This document shows positions 1 to 6,960 of a stretch of 8,954 bases of DNA, piece after piece (position 1 is the stretch's first letter; each line of letters starts with the position of its first letter). The position numbers were made by a program, and so were the translations under genes. Source of the stretch: DATDPY01 sp964395765 (GTDB taxonomy: Bacteria > Bacteroidota > Bacteroidia > Cytophagales > Cyclobacteriaceae); the NCBI GenBank assembly GCA_964395765.1, contig CAYNCU010000181.1, positions 1 to 8,954 of the forward strand, written 5' to 3'. The notes below the pieces were generated by a model. It was not told the DNA's origin. It was given only the letters and a program-made list of their open reading frames with translations, and did not search any database.

Positions 1-1376
1 TCCCAGAATCGGAAACCTTCTAATGCAAGTTCTACTCTCCGCTCATGAAATATTATATCCCGAAGAGAATCCTTATCCGTAACCGTAATATCCGGCAAGA
101 TTGAATCATTACCTTCCCTGGCCCTGGCGCGTACCTGGTTCAGGTAAGTCAAAGCCTGGTCCGGCTTTCCATCTTCATTAAGCGCCTCGGAAGCCATTAG
201 CAATACATCTGCATAACGGATAAGCCGCTGGTCATACCCTTGTGTGGCAGCAACGGTTGTACCCGGAGTCCATACCTTCTGGTTATAACATTCTATTTCG
301 AGTGTATCTCCGTTTTTATCCAGCGTGACATCGGGAGTGGGCCCATCTCCAAATATTTTAACTCCATCCAGCACCTCGCCCAGAAATATCACGGTTTTAT
401 CCAGTCGAGGATCCCCCGGTTCAAATGATTTCATCAGGTCAAGGGTTGGCCGGTTAAAACCCCAACCCCGGTTAGGTGTTCCTCTCACTCCCTGTACATT
501 GGCATAAAAATCGCCTCCGTTTTCAATCCCTTCTTTTTCTCCCAGGGCACCGATCTCGAAGATCGATTCGACGCCCATTTCCCCTTTAACACTGTTAGCA
601 TCACTGAAATCAGGTTCCAGCGCGTATTCGCCTGAATTGATAACCTCAAGACTGTATTTTTCAACATTAGGAAAATCGCCCAGGAAAAGGTATACGCGGG
701 CGAATAGGGATTCCGCCGCTCCCCGAGTTGCCCTTCCGTAATCAACAGGATTTTGCTGTGATTTTAATGGCAGCCCGTTAATGGCATCCATCAGGTCATT
801 TTCAATCAGGGAATATACATCGTCAGTGGAAGACCGGGTAAGGTCCGACGGCGGTTCCAGGTCGGTAACAATCGGGACCCCGCCCCAGGCCCGCACAAGA
901 TCAAAATAAAATAAGGCTCTTAAAAATTTAGCTTCACTAATGTACTGGGTTTGCAATTTAGCGTCCATTTTAATCGCCGGTACTTTGTTTATAACAACAT
1001 TGGCCCTTTTAATACCCTGGTAAAGGGTATTCCACCAACGTTCAAGACTTCCTTCGGTGCTGTTAAAGGTAAAATCATCATAGGGTCCTATGGTAGATGC
1101 CTGGTCGGATGGGTTGCTACCTTTGCGGGCATCATCGGACATTATGTCAAAAATCGGGTAATAACCGGTATGGAAATTGGCATCTCTTAAGGTATAGTAA
1201 ATCGCATTAGTTGCCTGCAACGCGTCATCGGAAGTGGTTGGGAACGACTGCTGTGTCAATTCTCCCTGAAACGGATTATCCAGAAAATTCTGACAACCTG
1301 CCAAAAGAAAAACGGCGACAACCATCAGGTAGCGTATACACTTCACGAAGAAAACAACCTTCCATTCCATCTTCAT
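1..1376 (-). CDS. SusD/RagB-family outer-membrane nutrient-binding lipoprotein, C-terminus cut by the window edge
   Basis: Reading the minus strand from 1376 gives 458 uninterrupted codons to the left edge, with no stop. The N-terminus is a lipoprotein signal: basic/hydrophobic stretch, then the lipobox LLAGC with Cys28 as the lipidated residue, followed by QNFLDNP, the usual opening of SusD proteins. Family hallmarks include YADVLLM near residue 388 and ERRVELALEGFRFW at 445-458, close to the normal C-terminus; only a few dozen residues should be missing. SusD proteins are surface lipoproteins that cap the SusC channel and help capture glycans or other oligomers. In-frame ATGs lie at 1382, 1376 and 1370; 1376 is a compromise, as no clear ribosome site decides. 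It lies immediately downstream of susC and is surely cotranscribed. The substrate cannot be told from sequence. A decayed paralogue of its C-terminus lies at 8253-8614. Confidence 0.95.
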   Translation of the reverse strand, partial: MKMEWKVVFFVKCIRYLMVVAVFLLAGCQNFLDNPFQGELTQQSFPTTSDDALQATNAIYYTLRDANFHTGYYPIFDIMSDDARKGSNPSDQASTIGPYDDFTFNSTEGSLERWWNTLYQGIKRANVVINKVPAIKMDAKLQTQYISEAKFLRALFYFDLVRAWGGVPIVTDLEPPSDLTRSSTDDVYSLIENDLMDAINGLPLKSQQNPVDYGRATRGAAESLFARVYLFLGDFPNVEKYSLEVINSGEYALEPDFSDANSVKGEMGVESIFEIGALGEKEGIENGGDFYANVQGVRGTPNRGWGFNRPTLDLMKSFEPGDPRLDKTVIFLGEVLDGVKIFGDGPTPDVTLDKNGDTLEIECYNQKVWTPGTTVAATQGYDQRLIRYADVLLMASEALNEDGKPDQALTYLNQVRARAREGNDSILPDITVTDKDSLRDIIFHERRVELALEGFRFW

Positions 1377-1387
1377 TTCCATTTAAA

Positions 1388-4360
1388 TTAAAATGTAGCA
1401 TTGATGCCTACCGAATAAACCGAGGGAATGGGATAAGATCCGGAATCAATCCCATTCAATATAGGGTTATCACTCCCTATCTCAGGAGAATAACCTGTGA
1501 ACTTGGTCAGGGTAATAAGATCAGTACCTCTTAAATATACTCTTGCGTCTTTCAGTAAAAGCTTATTCATTAACGCCGATGGTAATGTATAACTCAGCGT
1601 GATATTACGGAGCCTTACAAAGGACCCGTCCTGTATGAAGCGGGTAGACGGCAACCAGTCATAACCGCCCTGGGTAGGGCGTGGTTCGGAATTACTTGTA
1701 CCCGGTCCCGTCCAGCGATTGAGAACATGCTTTTCAAAATTATAAAGATCAGGCCGGATGGTTTCCTTCCCGTTGTAAATCTTATTCCCTCCCTGACCCT
1801 GAATAATAATATTCAATTCAAATCCATTCCATGAACCATCGAGGGTAACTCCGAAAAGATAGGTGGGTATGGGCGAGCCAATATAAGTGCGGTCATTTCC
1901 GTCAATGACTCCGTCACCATTGGTATCCACATATTTCAAATCCCCCGGCTGGGCATCGGAAAGGTGGGGATAGGAAGCAAGTTCATCGGCCGTCTGGAAA
2001 ACGCCATCGGTTTTATAACCGTAAAAAGCACCGATCGGCAATCCGGGTTTGGTTTTCGTTACCGTATTGCTGTTAAATAGACCTTCAATGGCATCATCAT
2101 TTCCTCCCGTGCCTCTTACCTTAAGGGTTTCATTATGAATGGTAGTTCCGTTAAATCCCAGCCTGTAATTAAATGCATTCACTTTTCCGTTGTATTGAAT
2201 ATCTGCCTCAAATCCACGATTAAGAACTTCTCCTGCATTATAAGTTATCGTAGCTCCTTCTCCGTTTCCCAGATAACCGGTAACGGGTAGATCAATCAGG
2301 ATATTTTTTGTATTTCGGTTATAAAAATCGAATTCAGCAGTTAACTGGTCATTAAAAAATCCCGTTTCCAAACCAATATCTGTCTGATAGGTACTTTCCC
2401 ATTTCAGGTTGGGATTGCCGGTTAGTCCATAGGTGGCACCCGGTACCATTACTTCATTTTTCCCGAATACCGCATTAATTCCGTTATTAACAGCTGAATA
2501 TTGGCGGTCATAAGGTATTTTTTCATTCCCGATAATTCCCCAGCTTGCCCGTAATTTAAGGTTGGAAATGAATTTAATATTTTGCATGAAATTTTCATTG
2601 ATAATATTCCAGCCGACTGCGAAGGAAGGGAAATTGGAAAAGCGGTTTTCCTTGGTAAATTTAGATGAGCCGTCACGGCGGAATGTTCCTGTGATTAAAT
2701 ACCGGTTGTGGATCGTATAGTTGAATCTGAAAAGAAAAGATATCATTGAAAAATTCTGGTCCAGATAGACTCCGTTGCCCACGCTGTTGGGATTAATATT
2801 ATTCTGATTGATATACCAGAAATCCGGAGTATTACGGACAAGATTCTGCGCCTCCAGGTTCAGGAATTCAGAGGATACATTCTGCATGGTATAACCTCCC
2901 AGAATATTGATATGATCCCTGGAGAGATCTTTATCGAAGGTTAATGTATTTTCCCAGAGCCAGCTCAGGGAATTGCTATAATCTTTATTTAAGGTGCTCA
3001 GGGAATTTTGTTGCTGCGGTGATACATAAAAAACAGGCGTAAATGATTTACTTTTATTATCCGTAAGATCAAGTCCGAAACTCGATTTGAATGAAAGGGA
3101 CTTTATAAATGTTACTTCCCCGTAAAAATTACCTACCGTACGGTATCCGTTATTAAAACTGTTAGTATTTTGAATATCAGCAAGCACGTTTCCCACGCCC
3201 GGAACTTCCGAATAGGACCCGTCAGGCTGATAAGGGGTGATAACAGGCTGGGCCCGGTAAACCACAAACACGGCATTATTATCCGTGTTTTGTTGCCAGT
3301 AAGGGGCAAAAGTGAGGTTGTTGCCTAATTTTATATTCTTTGTTATATGATAAGTATTATTCAACTTAACCGTTAACCGTTTATAATCGGACCTGGGAAT
3401 AATTCCCTGCTGGTCATAATAACCCAATCCGACATAATATTGAACTTTTTCAGAAGCCCCGGAAACGGAAGCTTCATAATTCTCCTGTGGGGCAGTACGG
3501 AAAATCAAATCCTGCCAGTCTGTATTTGGTACAAGGTCAACATTATTATAACTACCGGGATCGATTTCATTAACAATCGTTGCGAATTCGGGTCCGTTCA
3601 GTAACTTGATTTTCTTTTCAAGCTTCTGAATACTGTACTCAGCGGTAAAATTTACTTTTGGCTTTCCCTGGTTTTCCGAACCCTGTTTGGTGGTAATAAT
3701 AATTACACCATTCGCACCACGGGATCCATAAATAGCGGTTGCCGAAGCATCTTTCAGGACTTCCATGGATTGAATATCAGCAGCATTGAGGAAATCAATG
3801 TTATCCAGAATAACTCCGTCCACAACATAGATTGGGGCGGCATTATTAAAAGTACCGGTGCCCCTGATCCGGACGATGGTCTGAGCCCCCGGGGCACCCG
3901 AAGCACTGGTCACCTGTACGCCGGGAACCTTTCCCTGTAACGCCTGGGCGGGATTTATGGACGGAATTTTAGTTAATTCGGAACCTTTAATTGAAGATAC
4001 AGAACCTGTCAGATCACTTTTCTTTACCGTTCCGTAGCCAATGACAACAACCTGGTTCAACTGTGTTGTTTCCTGCGTTAATGTAACATTAATTAAAGTG
4101 CGATTATTTACAGCAAGATATTGAGTGGTATAACCTACGAAGGAATAAACGATTGTATCCTGCCCGGACGTAATATTAAGTACATATTGACCGTTTATAT
4201 CGGTAACGGTTCCATTGGTGGTTCCTTTAACAAATACATTTACACCCGGTAAACCTGTATTATCATCCGAAGAAGTTACGGTTCCTTTTATAGTCGTCTG
4301 AGCCCAGGCATCGGTAATAATCAGAAAAAACCACCCTAAAACTAAATATTGTCTTTTCAT
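1388..4360 (-). CDS. SusC/RagA-family TonB-dependent outer-membrane transporter
   Basis: The 990-residue product has the full SusC layout. A signal peptide (residues 1-20, ending AWA before Gln21) is followed by a carboxypeptidase-D-like regulatory domain (about 24-96, with GLPGVNVFVKGT and the VGY motif). Next are the linker VVVIGYGTVKKSDLTGSV at 104-121 and a TonB plug (about 122-227, with GVQV, IRIRG-like VRIRG, YVVDG and IYGSRGANGVIIITTKQG). A long beta-barrel ends in the aromatic residue Phe990 (INATF), as outer-membrane barrels do. A DTNGDGVIDGND loop at 812-823 resembles the calcium-type loop common in SusC proteins. There is no N-terminal secretin/STN domain, so direct FecR/sigma signalling through this protein is not expected. 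It would import large nutrients, powered by TonB-ExbBD, with the SusD encoded just downstream as its lid. Length is typical and the frame is intact. The substrate is unknown. Confidence 0.97.
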   Translation of the reverse strand: MKRQYLVLGWFFLIITDAWAQTTIKGTVTSSDDNTGLPGVNVFVKGTTNGTVTDINGQYVLNITSGQDTIVYSFVGYTTQYLAVNNRTLINVTLTQETTQLNQVVVIGYGTVKKSDLTGSVSSIKGSELTKIPSINPAQALQGKVPGVQVTSASGAPGAQTIVRIRGTGTFNNAAPIYVVDGVILDNIDFLNAADIQSMEVLKDASATAIYGSRGANGVIIITTKQGSENQGKPKVNFTAEYSIQKLEKKIKLLNGPEFATIVNEIDPGSYNNVDLVPNTDWQDLIFRTAPQENYEASVSGASEKVQYYVGLGYYDQQGIIPRSDYKRLTVKLNNTYHITKNIKLGNNLTFAPYWQQNTDNNAVFVVYRAQPVITPYQPDGSYSEVPGVGNVLADIQNTNSFNNGYRTVGNFYGEVTFIKSLSFKSSFGLDLTDNKSKSFTPVFYVSPQQQNSLSTLNKDYSNSLSWLWENTLTFDKDLSRDHINILGGYTMQNVSSEFLNLEAQNLVRNTPDFWYINQNNINPNSVGNGVYLDQNFSMISFLFRFNYTIHNRYLITGTFRRDGSSKFTKENRFSNFPSFAVGWNIINENFMQNIKFISNLKLRASWGIIGNEKIPYDRQYSAVNNGINAVFGKNEVMVPGATYGLTGNPNLKWESTYQTDIGLETGFFNDQLTAEFDFYNRNTKNILIDLPVTGYLGNGEGATITYNAGEVLNRGFEADIQYNGKVNAFNYRLGFNGTTIHNETLKVRGTGGNDDAIEGLFNSNTVTKTKPGLPIGAFYGYKTDGVFQTADELASYPHLSDAQPGDLKYVDTNGDGVIDGNDRTYIGSPIPTYLFGVTLDGSWNGFELNIIIQGQGGNKIYNGKETIRPDLYNFEKHVLNRWTGPGTSNSEPRPTQGGYDWLPSTRFIQDGSFVRLRNITLSYTLPSALMNKLLLKDARVYLRGTDLITLTKFTGYSPEIGSDNPILNGIDSGSYPIPSVYSVGINATF

Positions 4361-4401
4361 ACAAGTTTAATTTGGGTAGAGCCGGATTAATTTATTTGTA
4401 A

Positions 4402-4416
4402 AATAAAGTCTTTATT
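4402..4416. promoter_or_regulatory. Perfect 7-1-7 inverted repeat upstream of susC, possible operator
   Basis: The sequence AATAAAG-T-CTTTATT is a perfect palindrome with 7-bp arms around one base. It lies 42-56 bp upstream of the susC start codon, in the region expected to hold its promoter or 5' leader. Such symmetry can be a dimeric regulator's site, but in AT-rich DNA a repeat this short can occur by chance. No second copy was found in the window. Confidence 0.3.
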
Positions 4417-4709
4417 GAACCAGATCACTTCAATAATTTCAATTCTCCTGCAGTCCTTTATGCAAATTTGTATTAATAATACTCATTAAACTTTGAAATA
4501 GTATATAAAAATGTCAATTTATTGTGCATGATTTTGTAAAAAATAGATACCATATCATGGGAAGAATTTATGTTGTAAATAGTATCCCCATAATAAACAA
4601 ATATTTTTTTACAGTTATTTGGTCTCCTTTTTTAATCAATTTAAATAATTTAATGAAATTATATTCATCCGTAAAATTCCTTTTAGCTCTTACCTATCGT
4701 TTTCCGGAT

Positions 4710-4717
4710 TAGATTTG
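4710..4717 (+). promoter_or_regulatory. Candidate -7 promoter box for the ABC operon
   Basis: TAGATTTG matches the Bacteroidota sigma-ABfr -7 consensus TAnnTTTG exactly. A clear -33 TTTG at the usual spacing is missing; the nearest likeness is the T-run at 4681-4684, somewhat too far. The box ends only 5 bases before the ATG at 4723, so if used the mRNA would be nearly or fully leaderless. The box is not conserved in front of the decayed ATPase copy at 8742. A chance match cannot be excluded. Confidence 0.3.
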
Positions 4718-4722
4718 ACGGC

Positions 4723-5352
4723 ATGATCCGGTTAATCGGTTTTGAAAAAAACTATGGTTCCAGGCTGATAGTAAAGGCGGATAACCTGATTGTTCCGGGA
4801 GGGATAACCGTAATTAAAGGCCACAATGGCTCGGGTAAAACAACCCTATTCAGATGTATTGCCGGGATATTACCCTTCACCGGAAGCATTCAACTTTTTG
4901 AAATTGATCAGAAGAAACAACCTGCCGAATACCGGAAATTAGTATCCTACAGCGAAGCAAAACCCGATTTCCCACGTTTTTTATGCGGAACGGATATTGC
5001 CGGATTTTTCTGTTCGGCCAGGGGAGTTTCCTGTGAAAGCAGGAATGGAATTCTAAAAGGTCTTCGGGTCGACCAGTTCATCGAAGAAAGAATCGAAACC
5101 TATTCCGAAGGCATGTTGAAAAAATTGTCACTATTTCTCGCGTTTATCGGAGACTGCCGGTTAATCATTCTTGACGAACCGTTTGCCTTTCTCGATAGCG
5201 ATGCCCGGTCGATTCTGTTATCTGCCATCGAACGATTTCAAAATGAGAATAAAACCAGTTTTTTAATTTCCAATCATATTTCGGATGCTATGACAGGCTT
5301 GAAATATAATTCGGAATATAATCTTGAAAATCACAGACTGATAAAAATATAA
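4723..5352 (+). CDS. ABC transporter ATP-binding protein (single nucleotide-binding domain)
   Basis: The 209-residue product is a compact ABC ATPase with all catalytic parts. Walker A is GHNGSGKT at 33-40 (Lys39). The Q-loop region is near VSYSEAKPDF (74-83), with Glu78 where Gln is usual. The signature motif is degenerate, YSEGM at 127-131 instead of LSGGQ. Walker B is LIILDEP (147-153) with catalytic Glu152, the D-loop Asp is 158, and the switch His185 sits in SNHISDA. It would hydrolyse ATP on the cytoplasmic face of the inner membrane and drive the membrane protein encoded next, whose ATG overlaps this gene's stop by one base. The start at 4723 is supported because the decayed paralogue at 8742 also begins with ATG at the same point. 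The absence of a binding-protein gene favours an export-type or ABC-2-like system, but this is inference and the substrate is unknown. Confidence 0.93.
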   Translation: MIRLIGFEKNYGSRLIVKADNLIVPGGITVIKGHNGSGKTTLFRCIAGILPFTGSIQLFEIDQKKQPAEYRKLVSYSEAKPDFPRFLCGTDIAGFFCSARGVSCESRNGILKGLRVDQFIEERIETYSEGMLKKLSLFLAFIGDCRLIILDEPFAFLDSDARSILLSAIERFQNENKTSFLISNHISDAMTGLKYNSEYNLENHRLIKI

Positions 5353-6470
5353 TGGTTATCCCGGTATTCAGAAAAATATTTATAATCGGTTTTTACCGGG
5401 CGAATTCGGGAATGTTCCTGTTGGCCCTGATGTTTCTTTTCGGAATGATGCGGGTAAGCGATCATGTATTGATTGCAACATTCTTTTTAAGCGACAGCTT
5501 ATTATTATTAATTCCGTTAGGTATCGGGTTACTCTATAACATGAATGTTATATCCTTTTACTATAAAACCCTGCAATTGAAGGAAAATAATTTTCTCGGC
5601 CTCACGATGTTGCTTGAACCCCGGCAAAAATTCCTGGTCTCCCTGTACGTACAACTTATTATTTTTCTGCCCCTGGTCGTATATGCTGTTTTCCTTGGCG
5701 TCGTCGCCGTCATGAACGGGCTTCCGGAAAGGATACCGATGATTATGCTGGCCTTATGCCTGTTGTTTTTCGTGAACGTGATATATTTCAGATACCTGAT
5801 GAATAAACCGTATCATCAACAGAATATCGCGTGGTTGAAGTTCAGGACGTTTTCATTTCCGGGAATCAGGCTTTATTATCCATATCATTATTTCAAGTAT
5901 ATGATCCGGGCCGATGCGGTTAAAATGCTGCTCTCAAAATTTCTGTCAGTGATAACCCTCCTCGTAACGTTTTACATATTTAATTCGGAAGATTATAGAA
6001 TTTCTCTCATTACCATAGGATCGCTGTTTTCCGTGGCCTTCAACGGACTGCTGGTTTACGGCATGCATGATTTTTATGAAAATCAGTATCGGATTACCAG
6101 GAATTTGCCTTACAGGATAATAAACCGATTCCTTATCCATGCCTGGATCCTGGTGATCATGATCCTGCCTGAATGTTTCGCCATCCTGAGGAACTTCGGG
6201 AGCCTTGGCATTGGCAGGACGCTTTTATTAATGGCCTTCTATTTCGGAATTGTGATCCTGATAAAATCTCTGATGCTGATCAGGTCTCTGGAGCCCGAAT
6301 CCTATTTAAAGTATGCCGGATATGGCTTTATCCTCCTTACTTTTATATTACTTTACCGGCCGCCGCTCCTGTTACTGGCCACGCTTCCTGTATTCGTTTC
6401 CGCCCTGCTTTATAATTATTACTACTATAAATATGAACCGGTAATCCGCAGGTCGGAGGCCCTGCCTTAA
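5352..6470 (+). CDS. Multi-spanning inner-membrane protein, probable permease partner of the ABC ATPase
   Basis: The start codon overlaps the ATPase stop (TAATG), showing tight translational coupling. The 372-residue product is strongly hydrophobic with about ten candidate membrane segments, at roughly 20-33, 40-62, 95-120, 128-147, 193-210, 217-237, 260-279, 290-310, 320-335 and 337-355. A basic, Tyr-rich loop (148-185) and a basic C-terminal tail (YKYEPVIRRS) look cytoplasmic. I do not recognise a named permease family or a conserved EAA-type coupling motif; the role as transmembrane half of the transporter is inferred from position, overlap and topology. A product this size could dimerise, as ABC-2 permeases do. 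There is no signal peptide and no frameshift. No ATPase-coupled periplasmic binding protein or membrane-fusion protein is encoded nearby. Confidence 0.85.
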   Translation: MVIPVFRKIFIIGFYRANSGMFLLALMFLFGMMRVSDHVLIATFFLSDSLLLLIPLGIGLLYNMNVISFYYKTLQLKENNFLGLTMLLEPRQKFLVSLYVQLIIFLPLVVYAVFLGVVAVMNGLPERIPMIMLALCLLFFVNVIYFRYLMNKPYHQQNIAWLKFRTFSFPGIRLYYPYHYFKYMIRADAVKMLLSKFLSVITLLVTFYIFNSEDYRISLITIGSLFSVAFNGLLVYGMHDFYENQYRITRNLPYRIINRFLIHAWILVIMILPECFAILRNFGSLGIGRTLLLMAFYFGIVILIKSLMLIRSLEPESYLKYAGYGFILLTFILLYRPPLLLLATLPVFVSALLYNYYYYKYEPVIRRSEALP

Positions 6471-6515
6471 AAGACCTGACGATTGAAATTAGGTAAATCG
6501 AAACCGAACCTGTAT

Positions 6516-6864
6516 TTAATTCAGTGCAGCATTACATTGTGTTTTGTAATCCGGGTTCTTGTCCGGGATGATGCTGAATTTTTTCGGGGTTGAATCGAAA
6601 AAAAATGTACTGACACCGGAATTATATTTTGAATAAGTCTGATCGATGAGAGAAGAGTACTATTATCAAGTTCGTCCGAAAAAAACACGGTAATCGGCTG
6701 GTTTACCGGCAGGGCCGTATTTTTTCCTGGTTATTCAGATGCAGCGTATAAATCCCGATTTCAATTGATTCCAACTGTATGGTTTGGGAAGGGAATTCGG
6801 GTTCATTTTTTCTGCAGGCGGTTGCCGAACTGATGATAAAAAAGAGAATGAGAAAATTATTCAT
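6516..6864 (-). pseudogene. Broken lipoprotein gene with an Ig-like (Big_5-type) domain, related to the LamG lipoprotein upstream
   Basis: On the minus strand, ATG at 6864 opens a lipoprotein signal (MNNFLILFFIISSATAC, Cys17), then RKNEPEF and about 30 more residues before an early stop at 6703-6705. Shifting frame in a run of six A's (6720-6725, minus strand) recovers NTALPVNQPITVFFSDELD and NSTLLSS. A second shift near 6630-6659 recovers KYNSGVSTFFFDSTPKKF and SIIPDKNPDYKT before a stop at 6516. These pieces align with the lipoprotein encoded at 6961-8220: PITVFFSDELDNSTL against AIVATFSTNIDSKTV, and KYNSG...FSIIPDKN against YDNSV...ITITPKEV. At least two frameshifts and the lack of a following domain point to a dead or truncated gene. 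A possible ribosome site AAGGTG lies about 12 nt before the ATG. A sequencing error could explain the homopolymer shift but not both. Confidence 0.7.
6518..6584 (+). terminator. Possible branched terminator downstream of the ABC operon
   Basis: About 50 bases after the permease stop, AATTCAG (6518-6524) can pair with CTGAATT (6574-6580), followed by a run of T's to 6584. Inside, ATTACA (6531-6536) can pair with TGTAAT (6545-6550), and CCGG (6551-6554) with CCGG (6563-6566), giving a three-way junction. An alternative outer stem CAGCAT/ATGCTG (6527-6532 with 6571-6576) competes. The long closing distance is unusual for a factor-independent terminator. The region also overlaps the tail of the broken lipoprotein gene on the other strand, so the pairing may be incidental. 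Confidence 0.35.
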
Positions 6865-6899
6865 TGAAAATTTCACCTTGTTGATTTCATTCTAAAATG

Positions 6900-6930
6900 A
6901 AAAAGGTTCCCGGCCATCCGGAAACCCTTT
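6900..6930 (-). terminator. Factor-independent terminator of the LamG lipoprotein gene
   Basis: On the minus strand, 31 nt after the stop codon, bases 6930-6918 and 6913-6901 form a 13-bp stem around the 4-base loop ATGG, with a CCGG/CCGG core next to the loop. The stem is followed by a U-rich tail (UUUUUCAUUUU). Two of the pairs are G-U wobbles only when read from the minus strand; on the plus strand they would be C-A mismatches, so the signal is directional. It separates the LamG gene from the broken lipoprotein gene at 6864. Confidence 0.85.
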
Positions 6931-6960
6931 CCTTATATTAATTAAAAATAACCCGGGAAA

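Larger units (their letters stand above)
4361..4722. other. AT-rich divergent intergenic region between susC and the ABC operon
   Basis: This 362-bp stretch separates two outward-reading transcription units, so both promoters should lie here. It is very rich in A and T with many short homopolymers, and shows no convincing coding sequence: a 62-codon open frame at 4524-4712 (plus) has low-complexity composition and no recognisable motif. A short perfect inverted repeat (4402-4416) and one exact match to the Bacteroidota -7 box (4710-4717) are listed separately. A minus-strand CAAATTTG at 4463-4470 is one base off the -7 consensus TAnnTTTG and might serve susC, but I see no properly spaced -33 box. 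No sigma, anti-sigma or two-component regulator gene is adjacent. Confidence 0.6.

Noticed and set aside
485..745. 86-codon minus-strand open frame
   Set aside because: It is in another frame of the continuous SusD reading frame, which covers the same bases with clear family similarity.
1211..1534. 107-codon open frame on the plus strand
   Set aside because: Antisense to the start of susD and the end of susC, both strongly supported; it contains no family features.
4524..4712. 62-codon open frame in the divergent spacer
   Set aside because: Composition follows the AT-rich background, with no ribosome site or motif, and it would occupy the promoter region of the ABC operon.
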